In this document: positions 1 through 10,018 of the stretch, piece by piece
Layout: the number at the start of each line of letters is the position of its first letter
How positions within the stretch are numbered: position 1 is the first letter of the stretch
The notes under the pieces: generated by a model
The model's input: the letters and a program-made list of their open reading frames with translations, nothing else
What the model was told of the DNA's origin: nothing
The model's database searches: none
Translations under genes and position numbers: made by a program
Source: Ilex aquifolium
Taxonomy: Eukaryota; Streptophyta; Magnoliopsida; Aquifoliales; Aquifoliaceae
Direction of reading: 5' to 3'
Assembly: GCA_951799425.1 (NCBI GenBank)
Contig: OX637393.1
Location: 20,091,244-20,155,243 of the forward strand
DNA: 64,000 nucleotides

Positions 1-736
1 TAAAATGATTCTTTCTTCACTAAAGAATGAATAAAATACTACTCACCCTTCATGGCTTCAAAGGAAGCTATAAAAGTGAGAGAAGTTCATCCCTCCAAAT
101 GAAGAAGAGATCTTAAAAAGAAATGTAGAAAATAGGAAATGTAAACACTTCAAAACTAGAGAGAATTTTGAGAGAGAAGTGCTGCCAGGCATCCTCCAAA
201 CATGCCTCAACTCTAAGGACTAAGAGGGGTATTTATAGAGGGAGATGGGCGGCAAGGAAAACTAATTCCAAAGCTTGAAATCAAAAGCAAAAAATGTAAT
301 TTTGGGGGGAGCAACATCCTGATGGTGGCAGTGGCGTTCGGACGGTGGAAACTCTCTGGAATTGGATTTCCAGGCTTTAATTCTGCATTTGGAGAAGGGC
401 GTCGAATGGTGGAAATGGCGTTGGAACGGTGGTCACTTTCAGCTTGTCCAATTTTTCTTCCAAACTTTGCGGCCGTTTATCAGAAATCTCAAATGGGCAG
501 TGGCGTCCAGACGGTGGCAGCTTTCTAGAACTTTTGTTTTTTTCTCTTTTGGTCGACTTTTCCACTTTGCTACCCCCAAAATTTATCAAATTGCTCCTTG
601 TACCCTGCACTTTATGTTAGCCTTTAGATTTTCCCTATACAATTAAAATCACATAATTTATAAAAAAATTAAACATGAATTGCAAGTAATTAACCCTCTT
701 AGTGTATATTGAAATGTAACATTTAAAGGTTAATCA
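1..736 (-). mobile_element. Partial LTR (minus sense), cut by the window edge
   Basis: Read on the minus strand this LTR starts TGATTAACC at 736, the usual TG terminus. A TATA box (TATAAATA on the minus strand) lies at 230-237. Positions 30-150 resemble 4675-4880 of the solo LTR at 3952-5478. A cluster of CpG-centred motifs (GCGTTCGGACGG type) lies at 325-518. The distal end and target duplication are outside the window. Short ORFs here are not convincing genes. Confidence 0.7.
325..518. repeat. CpG-centred motif cluster in an LTR (GTYCGRAC type)
   Basis: Three degenerate copies of GTGGCGTYCGRACGGTGG occur near 325-345, 398-440 and 495-518. The core dyad is centred on CG, as in the other LTR clusters of this window, but its outer bases differ from theirs. 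Confidence 0.6.
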
Positions 737-2188
737 CTGTCCTCCGACAGAGCTTCCTTGCTTCCTACGTGGTTGGGGGAAGAACATTGTATTGTAGATA
801 GGTGAATATCTCATCCATCCAACTTGCCTCATGCGCGACTAGTTGAGCATCCATGGTGTGGATTCTAGGCCTATGTAAGAACTCAATAGAGATTAACCTT
901 ACTAAATCATCTGATAGGGCTGATGCCAGCATTGCTAAAGATTCGGCATGCGAGTTCTAAGACCGGGGGATCTGCCCAATCTTAAAATGCTCAAACTTCT
1001 ATATAAGTTCTCTTGCCAAGCCTATGTAGGAACACATCTGGGGTTTCCTAGCCTCATATTCTCCTTCAATCTATCTTACCACGAGCTAGTAGTCACTCCA
1101 CACTTGCAAATACCTTGTCCTGAGCACCTTAGCAATCTATAGACCTGCAATAAGCTTTTCAAACTCAGCTTCGTTATTTTAGGGCTTAAATCCGAAGCAT
1201 AGAGCATGCTCTATCTTTTCTTCCTCTAGTGAGATGAGCATTAATCCTACTTATCCAGTTGAGCTAGAAGACCTATCAACATACATCCTCTAAGAGGTTT
1301 ATTGGAGATCTCGGTCTGACTTCGAGAGCTCAGTCTATTCTGTTGCAAACTCTGCAATCAGCTCTGCTACAACCTATCCCTTAATTGAGGTTCATGGTAT
1401 GTATTTGATGTCGAACTTCCCTAGCTCAATGGACCACTCTTCTAGTTAGCTTGAAACTTCTAGCTTCTAAATTATTTTTCGTAAGGGGTTGTTAGTGAGC
1501 AATACAATTGTATATGCTTGAAAATAGGGCCTTAGCTTTCTCTAGGCTACCACTATTGCTAGAGCTACTTTCTCCATGGCAAGATACCTAGTCTCCGCCC
1601 CTCTCCATGGCTTATGTAACACCTCTCTGAGAGGCTAGGACTGCACTAGTGGCCTCTTAAGACGACTAGGTATAGGTATAACTTCTCTTTTTGCTCCAGC
1701 TTTACCAACAGTGGAGGGTTGCTAATATACTTCGTTAGAGAACTGAAGGCCTCCTCAGACTCTTGGTTTCATTCGAATGCTTTCCTTAAAAATTTGAATA
1801 AAGGTAAGCACTTATCACTAGCCTTGAAGATAAACCTGTTAAACACTACTACTCTCCCAATGAGCACCTGAACTTCCTTGGTGTTCCTGGGTGACCTTAT
1901 GTCAAGGAGTGCCTTGATCTTTTCGAGGTTGGCTTCAATGCCTCTTTGGGTTACCATGAAGCCTAGAAATTTCTCTGAGGAGATTTTGAAGACACATTTG
2001 ATAGGATTGAGCTTCATGTTTTACTTCCTCAAGATATTGAAGGTACACCTGAGGTGATTAATATGCTTGTTGGTGTGGAGGCTTTTGACAAGCATGTCAT
2101 CCACATAAACTTTCATTAAGCTGCCAATGAGGTCTTTGAACATCTTGTTAACCATCCTTTGGTAGGTTGCTCCTACGTTCTTTAAAAA
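737..2188 (-). pseudogene. Tat-lineage Ty3/gypsy pol fragment: RT C-terminal part and RNase H
   Basis: On the minus strand, 1769-2017 encodes a stretch beginning [20 protein letters not shown], typical of the RT connection of Tat/Ogre-type elements. Just upstream in sense (about 2030-2180) come residues like VNKMF and YVDDMLVKS, the RT catalytic YVDD. Further downstream (around 1180) a stretch reading GFKP-NNEAEFE-LIAG matches the RNase H of this lineage, with a stop inside. Stops and frameshifts are frequent, so this is an old dead copy. It continues at 3896-3951 and 5479-5947; the splits are two LTR insertions. It is the outermost host of the nest. Confidence 0.8.
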
Positions 2189-2460
2189 AAAAGTGATTAA
2201 CCCTAATTAGTATATAAATTAAGCTAGTTAAATAAGTACATCATGTAAGATAAATCAATTAAAAATTGTAAATTAGGGTTTGTGCGTAAGCTAGGATTTT
2301 ATTTATATAATGTATGAAATTTCAGGGTTTTTGTGCGGAATTGCTGGAAATTACAAAGGACAATCGGTCAAAGCTTGAAAGAACAAGGGATGCAAGTGTA
2401 AAATAATCAAGAATTAGCCAGCACAACAAAGAGGATCAAGATCACTTTTCCAGCAAAGCA

Positions 2461-2500
2461 CCACCGTCCGGACGGTGGTGATGGCGTCCGGACGGCTGTG
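2461..2500. repeat. CGTCCGGACGG palindrome pair in the LTR
   Basis: Two copies of CGTCCGGACGG lie about 25 bp apart, the first inside a longer dyad CCACCGTCCGGACGGTGG. They lie just upstream of the TATA box at 2546, so in U3. Confidence 0.8.
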
Positions 2501-2545
2501 TATGGCGGCTTGTCATGATCTCTCCACCTCCTGCTTCTTCTTACT

Positions 2546-2553
2546 TATAAATA
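2546..2553 (+). promoter_or_regulatory. LTR TATA box
   Basis: TATAAATA followed by a G run and, about 35 bp on, a GA-rich tract. This is the expected core promoter of the LTR at 2194-3895. Confidence 0.6.
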
Positions 2554-2981
2554 GGGGGTGCCTTCTTCATTTTATGTGTGGCCAGGTAGAGAGAGGAATA
2601 AAGAGGAGGAGAAAGGAACTCCAAGAGAGAAATAAAAGAAAAGAAAGGAAAGAGAGAAATTCATAGAAATATTCTAGATTCGGTGCGACCTACTCTCCAG
2701 CTAAAACTCTATATTTCTACATTTATGTTATATCTTTCTACTTGGACAGTTGAACTGCCATCACCTTTATATTTTAATCAATATTAAGGGTGATTGTATT
2801 TCAGTTATTCCTTGCGAAAGAAGTATTTGCGTCTATATTTTATTTAATACTTTAATGAGAATTACCCGCACTGCTTGCTTGTTTATAGCAATGGAGCGTG
2901 AGTAGTCTCCTTATACCCTTCAGTGAAGGGTAAACATATGTATAACACTGGTTAAGTTGTGGAAATGCCGATGTTTAATTA

Positions 2982-3012
<31 letters not shown>
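2982..3012. repeat. (TA)n microsatellite
   Basis: About 15 uninterrupted TA units within the solo LTR at 2194-3895. Confidence 0.9.
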
Positions 3013-3015
<3 letters not shown>

Positions 3016-3243
3016 CCCTTAATTGTTGGATGGTTATATTTATATATACTCTACTATATTATATATTATTATGAACTTCATGCATGATACAGTGATGTGC
3101 GTAATTGGGTGTTACTACGTAGCCCGGAATTATGTCATCAGTGAATCATCAACCTACCGGTTGAATATCTTCGGTGTCCAATGGTATGGCTTGACCTCCA
3201 AGGGGCACTGAGGATGTTTATTGTTGCATGGTACATAAAATTA

Positions 3244-3410
3244 TCAGATTAATGACCTAAGTGATCCACTTGAATGCCTTGTCCTTCTAGTTCACTTGGG
3301 TCGTTTAACTAGTATATAAAGCTGTCAGATTAATGACCTAAGTGATCCACTTGAATGGCTTGTCCTACTGGTTCACTAGGGTCGTTTAACTAATACATAG
3401 TATTAAACTA
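3244..3410. repeat. 81-bp tandem duplication in the LTR
   Basis: The segment starting TCAGATTAATGACC at 3244 recurs at 3325 (81 bp spacing) with few differences. A more diverged partial third copy follows to about 3480. Confidence 0.75.
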
Positions 3411-3895
3411 ACAATTGAGTAATTTCGGTATTCCTCATGAATGACTTGTCCTTCTGGTTTACTTAAATTAGTCAATTGACATATATAACACCAGCTAACC
3501 TAAGAATTTGATGTGTTTACTATACATCAGACCTACCGGTTGACTTTTCAGTGACCTGGAAGTTAATTGTTGTAAGGTGGCATTTCCAATACTTAACCAA
3601 GATAAAGTATATGGGATCCTTAAACTGACGGGTATCTTTTCATATTATTGTCTTAAACAATCCATCTACGCACTTTATTTAATTAAACTAGTTATCAATC
3701 TAAGCTCACATCACAAGCTATCACATGTTACATTGCTTTAAACAACAACTTCACTATTTTTATTTTAAATTCTAATTATTAAAACTCTTCGTGGGATCGA
3801 TCTTGGACTTAAACCAGGAAAACTATAATTTGATCACTTATACTTGGGTGTATGATATAAAACAACTCGAATAAAAAAGACATCAACTTATAGCA

Positions 3896-3951
3896 AAAAG
3901 TCCCCTTCTCTATAATTAATGAGCTCTTTTCTTGATCTCGCTTGTGCATCA
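3896..3951 (-). pseudogene. Tat RT central fragment between two solo LTRs
   Basis: On the minus strand this short piece reads MHKRDQEKSSLIIEKG, the Tat-type RT block that should follow the YNHIMM end at 5479. It shows that the two solo LTRs entered the same RT gene about 56 bp apart. The terminal CATCA and AAAAG are the two target duplications. Confidence 0.75.
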
Positions 3952-5478
3952 TGACTTGGCCTGAAATGTGTACACCCAAGTGCAGGTGGTCAAGTTGTAG
4001 TTATAATCCGGTTTAGTCTGGAGTCAAATCCACAGGAAACTAATGTTGGTGTTTTGAAGTTATAAGTGATAGAGACCAAAGTGACTGGAACCCTTGAGAT
4101 TTGAAATTATGATGATTATAGAATTTTCTAGAAAAAATATATGATTCTCTTAAATGAAAGAGTCAGACTTTAGCTCGACGATCTGGACATGTAGTTATTC
4201 ATCTGGTTGTTATATGTGTGCTTTATAAACAACTCGATCAACCCCTAAGTCAATAACGAGTTAATAGGAGGATAAAGATGGAGTGTACGAATTAAGCGCA
4301 TGGCTCCGATGTCTTTGTAGAGATTTGCAAGAATTGTTAGTGCTGAGACTTAACCCGTCTACCGACAAGCATGAAATCCTACAAAACATCCAGCAAATGT
4401 TAAATTACCCCATTCTTATTTAAAGTATAATGGCAATAAAGATTGAGAAGTTGTCATGAGGACCTAACTTGAGTACTTGCAAAGAACCAATGAATTCTCC
4501 TATGTCAAGAGTCAACTTTTCTATAAGAGACTCATGATTGTACAAAGTACTTTAGCCTTGCTAGATGTATTCAATCATTCAATAAGCAATGGAAAGATAA
4601 ATCATTAAGTATAAATGAAATGCACAAATATAACTCCCGAATAATAATATACATGTCCATCACCTTTTACTAAAGAGTGAATGAGAAACTACTCACTCTT
4701 CATGGCTTTGAGAAAGCTAGAAAAGTGAGTAAGCAGAGCAACTTCTAATTACAAGTTAACATTTACCAAAACAATAAGTTTATCTCCAACAACGAATGAG
4801 TGAAACACTACCCACCCTTCATAACTACAAGAAAGCTAGAAAGGTTAGAGAGGTTCAATCCTCTAAGTGAAGAAAGAAGCTTTACAAAGGAAGCTAATGA
4901 AACTAATGATGAAAGTAGAAGAAAATTAATTACTTTTGGAGGGTTTTTCCACTTCCAAAAGATATCCTTAAACAAGTTCCAAGGGATGATATTTATGGAC
5001 AAGTGAGGGAGATAAAGGACAGACCTAGGTGCTTAAATTACAAGCCTATGCCACAAAATCCGAGTGGAAATCTAATCTACCTGCATTCTATCAGGGATTT
5101 ACGTTCGAACGGTACTTGGCATTCGAACGTAAAAACATTTCTTCTTTGAAGTGCGTTCGAACGTTGTTGGAGTTCAAACGTGGTTGCTAATGCAGCTTTG
5201 TCAAGTAACAAGCCTCATGTCATCTCCCTAGTAGCCTCATGGAGATCCTGAGTAATTTCAATGTGGCGTTCGAATGTAGAAGTGGTGTTCGAACATGGAA
5301 GCTAGTTTCCTCTTTCTTGAGTTCTCTTTAAAAACACATATGTCCTGCTTGAAAGAGTGATGTTGTTACCTTTAAGCCTTTGTACTTTCTTTATCATGAA
5401 ATGTTATCATTTAAACACAATTAAAGCATAATTAATCTCATAAAGGGATAGTATGATGTGACTTTTAAGTATGCATCA
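3952..5478 (-). mobile_element. Solo LTR, minus sense, TSD CATCA
   Basis: The 1527-bp unit begins TGACTTGG and ends ATGCATCA on the plus strand. It is flanked by CATCA at 3947-3951 and 5479-5483. Removing it rejoins the Tat RT reading frame. A conserved U5-type block (TGTACACCCAAGTGCAGGTGG, with ATCCACAGG) lies at 3969-4040. CGTTCGAACG-type palindromes lie at 5100-5300. No internal region is present. Confidence 0.85.
5098..5300. repeat. CGTTCGAACG palindrome cluster in the solo LTR
   Basis: At least six perfect or degenerate copies of the CG-centred palindrome CGTTCGAACG occur, for example near 5103, 5125, 5153, 5170, 5264 and 5284. The distribution resembles the CCGG-core clusters in other LTRs, but the core is TCGA. 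Confidence 0.75.
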
Positions 5479-5947
5479 CATCATGATGTGGTTATAACTA
5501 GACAATGCGTCCATGAATGTGAGTCTCTCATATCTTGCAGTATTGTTGACGAGAACATCTATTTTGGGTAATGAAAAATAGTATTTTGGACATGCTTTAT
5601 TTAGATCTGTGAAATTGATACACATGAGCCACTTTCCGCTGGTTTTCTTTATAACTACATTGGCAAGCCATTCTGGATACTGCACTTATCTTATTGAGCT
5701 CACCTGAAGGAGCTTCAACACCTCCTCTTTATAGCTTTATTTCGCTCTGAAGTGAAGTTCATAGACTTTTGTTGGATTTGCTTGATGGTCAAACTGACAT
5801 TCAACTTATGCTCTGCAACTGAAGGGTCAATACCTTGTATGTCAGACTGCTTCTAAGCGAAAACATCACTATTGGCCCATAAGAACTCCACAAGCAGTTG
5901 CCTCAGAGTTCCCCTAGGCATTTTTCCAATATAAGTGGTCTGTTTGG
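5479..5947 (-). pseudogene. Tat-lineage RT N-terminal fragment
   Basis: On the minus strand, residues like YPEWLANVVIKK, FTDLNKACPK and FMDALSSYNHIMM mark the start of the RT domain of the Tat lineage. The region toward 5947 carries the leader with RNKAI, in another frame with stops. The reading ends where the solo LTR at 3952-5478 was inserted. At 5947 it is interrupted by the LTR of Athila-C. Confidence 0.8.
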
Positions 5948-7699
5948 TGCTTGATTTGTTTCCCTTGCTTCCCACACGAACCCAATTATGTGTATGGCTT
6001 ATAATGAAAGGTGAGTGTCACTTTCACTCAAGCTCATACAAGATGCAAGGAAATTGTGTGTGGATGAGCAAAAACGTGTGTGAATATGCAAAAATGCTCC
6101 CCAAGCATAGGGAGTCTTACGTGTCGTGTTTTAACTCGGAAAAAGTTTCGAGGTCGTCTCCTCAAGCAAAGTCAAGACTAAGTGTTTTGAAAGGGAAAAA
6201 TGGAAAATATTGTGATTTGAAGTTTGGTGATCTGTGTTTTGAGAAATATGCAAGTAAAAAGAGGGTTGGCTAATCCATAGAGTTCATTCCAAATGGGTAA
6301 GCCAAATCAATTCATTCCATTTAACCAATGGTGCCTAGGTGTTTGATTGATTCGTAGGAAGCGAAAGATAAATGTAGTTGCTTGGACAAGAGCATACCCC
6401 GTGACAAGTCTATGGTGCATCAAAAGCCTACAACCGCATTCATCCACACTCAAACTAGTCAAACCCAACACTTTACACTATGAGGAAGAATGAAAGAAAG
6501 TTGATTTCACATACCCAAGATGAAATCCCTCTTGGATTTGCCAACTAAAGGTTTTGCTACTTATAATAAAGGCAAGACAAACATGAAAGAGAAAAACATG
6601 GTAATGAAATCAAACATGAACTTGTATTAATATAAGAAAAAGTTTAAATTACAAAAGAAATAGCATTCATACACAAAATGTAAAGCTTAAAGAGAAAATA
6701 CCCAAATACAAGTAATAGAACTAGTAAACCCTAGCTAAACTCAGTACAACTTGAAATAAACGAGATTAATGTGCTAGAAAGAAATATTACATGTATATTG
6801 AAGCTTACAAGAATGAAAATGGTGAAGGAAAATAAAAAACTCTAGCTTTCTCTCTCTAGAACTACCTTCTTCTTCCTTGGAGCTTCTCCCTCTAAAAGTT
6901 GAAAATTATCTCCCAAAAGACAAGTGTAAAAAATTTTGTCCATCCCCTTCTCCCTGCTATTGAGTGTGCTGAGATAGATTTTTTTGGGAAGAGGTTATCT
7001 AAAAAGGCTTCCAAAGTCAATCCAAAGCATGCCCCCTTCCTTTTTCAACCACTCTCTCTCCTATCATCTTATCATTACCCTTTCCACTCTTGCATGCAAA
7101 TAGACAAAATGTAGAGGTTATGAGGCTATGGTGGTGTGCTGAAATGGTCAAAACATTGTTCAAATATAAAGAAGTGGGCCCTTGTAGCAAATGGAGTCGT
7201 GGAGAAATTAATCTGGGATTTTTGGGCTTTGGGTATCAGTACCAAGTGATGAGGTACCCGTAACTCTATGGCAGTAGGATCAGGTACCGGTACCAAGTGA
7301 TGAGGGTACCGGTACCGACTTCAGTCTTTAATTTTTAAAAAATTTGAGGTATAGTACCAGTTGCCGGTACCTCAATTCTAGTAAGGTCAGATACCGGTAC
7401 CTCAATTTTAGTAAGCTCAGGTACCGATACCTAAGGATTAGGGTAGCAGTACCTCCCTTGCATTTTTTGACTCTTTTGTATTTCAAAGTCCTGAGCAATT
7501 TTTCTTGAATTCCTTTGTTGCCCATTGTCCCCGATCACGTTGCAAAGTGATTAACACCTATATTTACAATTTAATCACCTGCAATCAATACATTTCTCCA
7601 TTAATCTCCAATTTAGGCTAACTCTCAATAATACATTACAAAAACAAGTTAAAATGAATGTAATAAGGGTGTTAAATATGCAATATTCCGCACTCATTA
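5948..7699 (-). mobile_element. 3' LTR of Athila-C (minus sense)
   Basis: The 1752-bp LTR starts TGCTTGATTTG at 5948 and ends CACTCATTA at 7699, directly followed by the PPT of its element. The outer TG of the sense strand has mutated to TA. It contains the block CTCCCCAAGC...GAGGTCGTCTCCTCA near 6090-6175, typical of the Athila-type LTRs here. A GGTACCGGTACC cluster lies at 7228-7445. The partner 5' LTR is outside the window. The left target duplication would be TTTGG (5943-5947), unverified. Confidence 0.75.
7228..7445. repeat. GGTACCGGTACC palindrome cluster in the Athila-C LTR
   Basis: About eight perfect or degenerate units of GGTACCGGTACC are present, including GGTACCGGTACC near 7275, GGGTACCGGTACC near 7304, and variants to 7440. 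The same motif recurs in the internal region of this element at 48560-48620. Confidence 0.85.
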
Positions 7700-7778
7700 C
7701 ACCCCCCAACTTGAGTTTGTCTAGTCCCTAGCAAATCTTATTCAAAAGATAAAAATAAAGCTATAATGACACTATGTT
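7700..7778 (-). mobile_element. Polypurine tract and adjoining internal end of Athila-C
   Basis: CACCCCCCAACTT at 7700-7712 is the minus-strand polypurine tract AAGTTGGGGGGTG abutting the 3' LTR. It is followed by the conserved stretch with CTAGTCCCTAGCAAA. The internal region is cut at 7778 by Athila-A and resumes at 46932. ATGTT at 7774-7778 is the probable target duplication of Athila-A. Confidence 0.75.
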
Positions 7779-8139
7779 TGATGTTTTCCCCTTGTATTCC
7801 CTAATCTCCGGACATCATCCCTAAATGTGTGTATGGCTTATAGGGATAGCGGAGTGTCACTCTCCCTTGGAATGATGCAAGAAATGGGGAAACAGATTAA
7901 TGGTGGGTGAATGATATGTGTGTGTGTGAGAACAAAAGTGCTACCCAAGCGCAGGGAGACTTTCGAGTGTCGTGTTTTACTTGAAAATCTTATTCCAAGG
8001 TCATCTCCTCAGGGAAGGAGGTGAATCGTGTTGAAAGTGATTTTGGTGAAAAAGGGAAAAGTGTAAAAATCTTTTGTTGTTTGAGTTTGGGTTGAGGTTG
8101 TATCTTGATGAAATTGAAATGGAACAAGTGTTGGGTAAT
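7779..8139 (-). mobile_element. 3' LTR of Athila-A, segment 1
   Basis: Starts TGATGTTTTCCCC and matches 45140-45510 of the 5' LTR closely. It contains the TATTCCAAGGTCATCTCC block at about 7991. It breaks at the conserved GTGTTGGCTAATCC block, where element N inserted; GTAAT at 8135-8139 is a mutated copy of the CTAAT target. Confidence 0.85.
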
Positions 8140-10005
8140 TGATTGCTTGGAAATGCGGTGTTGTATCCTCGTAACATCACCCTCACCCTCAATGTGTGTA
8201 TGTGGCTTATAGTGATGGGGGAGTGTCACTCTCCCTCCGGATGATGCAAGAAGATAGGAAACAACAACAAAATGGATGTAAATGTGGAATGAACAAAATA
8301 TGTGGAATGAAATGCGGGTGTGAACAAAAGCGCTCCCCAATCACAAGGAGTCTTTCGTTGTCGGTGTTTTACTTGGAAGAGTATTCCAAGGTCGTCTCCT
8401 CAGGGAAGGAAAGGGAGTTTTGTGAAAATGATTTTGCAAAAGTGAAAAGAAAATGTAAAATCTTTTGTTTGAGTTTTGTGTTTGGTTTGTAAATGAAAAT
8501 GCAAATAAAGCAAGTGTTGGCTAATCCAAAGGGTTCATTCCAATGGGAATACCAAATCAACTCAAAGCCTTCCTCCGATTGAGCATGAATGAACGATTGA
8601 TTCGGGGGAAGCTAGGGACGAGATTGGTGAGTATCTAAGCATAAACCGTGACTAGGCCTACGGAATATCAAAGGCTCACCAACTCATCCACTCTCAATCC
8701 CGTCAAACCGAACCATTTGACTCTAAAGGGAGGAATGAAGAAGAGTTGAAAATGGTATTCCCAAGAGGAATTTTCCCTTGGATTAACCAACTTAAATCCT
8801 AGCTACTCATATTAACAATGCAAGACAAGCATAAATGAAATGGACATGGAAGGGAAATGGAGCATGGAACTTAACTTACAACAAGAAATCTAAAGCTATG
8901 AAGGAAAAATATGCAATACCCAATATAAAAGCTTGAAATGAAGAAAACTTAAATAACAATGGTGAAATGAAGAACATGAAAGTAAACTTGCAATAAACTT
9001 GAAAGGAATGACATTAAAGACAATAAATGAAGCTTACAAGGTTCTTACATTAAACTACAAGTGAAAGAATGGAAGAAAAATGCAAAAACGTCACTTTGAG
9101 CACTATTCATCATCTTCCCCATTGGAGCTTTCTATATCTAATCCTAAGCTTAGGTAGCCAACTTCTATACAAGCTTGTAATGTTCAATATATGCTGTGTG
9201 GAGACTTGCCAAAACGTGCATGAGGCTCCCCCTTAGCTGTGTGCAGACCTCTCATCAAGAGGGGGCTGAGTTGATGGGTCTTGACAGGCTAGCCTGCAAC
9301 CCCATATGGCAGCCCACTTCTCTCTCCTCTTCATTCAATGCCAAGCCTCGAAAGTCTTCCATTTGTGTAAGGGAGGCATGGTTGTAGGGATAAAATGTCA
9401 GGCTAGGCGTGGGAGAAGTGTAGGTGGGACCCCCAAGCAAGTGGAGCAAGAAAGAAGTCGTTCTGGGCACTTCTGGGCAATCAGCTACCGGTAACTCGGC
9501 GGTAGCAGCAACTCCAGAAGCAATCGGTTACCGGTAGTAATGCGGTATCTGGCTTCGCTGGACCAGTTTTGGTAGAATCGGCATAACTTTTGATCCAACC
9601 GTTGGATTGGGCTGAAATTTGGACACAATATAGAAGACATCCAGATCTACAACTTTCATGTTTTTAACTTTTTCTGATTCTGAGTAGAGCATGGCCAAAA
9701 TGGAGGAAAACGAAGGCAGTGCTTCCAAATGATGTGGCTGCTGATGCCCTTGTTCCCAAGCACCAATGCCTTATTGATTTCTTCACTTTTAAGCCTCCAA
9801 TTCTTCATGTATTGTGTCTATGCATTCACCACACATCCATCATAGTTGCAAGGTTATAAAATACATGATTTAAGGTATAAAAACATGCAACATCAAAATA
9901 TCAACATTATTGACAATTTTGGCTAACACTAAGTATTTAAATGCAAAAATTGAGTTATAATGCATGTAATGAGCCCTTCAAATATGCAATATTATGCGCT
10001 CATCA
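8140..10005 (-). repeat. 3' LTR of element N
   Basis: 1866 bp, TGATTGCTTGG to GCGCTCATCA in plus orientation. The sense strand starts TGATGAGCGC right after the polypurine tract. It carries CTACCGGTAG-type motifs at 9483-9555 and the TATTCCAAGGTCGTCTCC block at about 8381. Confidence 0.9.
9483..9555. repeat. TACCGGTA motif cluster in the N 3' LTR
   Basis: GCTACCGGTAA, GGCGGTAGC, GGTTACCGGTAG and GCGGTATC occur within 75 bp. The 5' LTR counterpart (14734-14806) retains GCTACCGGTAGC and GGCTACCGGTAG. The internal cluster at 11723-11888 uses the same motif. Confidence 0.85.
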
Positions 10006-10018
10006 CACCCCCCAACTT
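10006..10018 (-). promoter_or_regulatory. Terminal polypurine tract of element N
   Basis: Plus-strand CACCCCCCAACTT equals AAGTTGGGGGGTG on the sense strand, directly next to the 3' LTR start. This is the plus-strand DNA primer position. Confidence 0.85.

Larger units (their letters stand above)
2194..3895 (+). mobile_element. Solo LTR, plus sense, TSD AAAAG
   Basis: The 1702-bp unit begins TGATTAACCC and ends TAGCA. It is flanked by AAAAG at 2189-2193 and 3896-3900. The Tat RT reading frame resumes on each side, which confirms an insertion. A TATA box (TATAAATAG) at 2546 is followed by a GA-rich tract (2586-2655). The 3' end carries the conserved GGGATCGATCTTGG block at about 3790. No internal region is present, so this is a product of LTR-LTR recombination. 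Confidence 0.85.

Noticed and set aside
5935..6273. 112-codon plus-strand frame spanning 5935-6273
   Set aside because: It starts in Tat pol remnants and runs into the Athila-C LTR; equivalent frames in other LTRs are not conserved at protein level.
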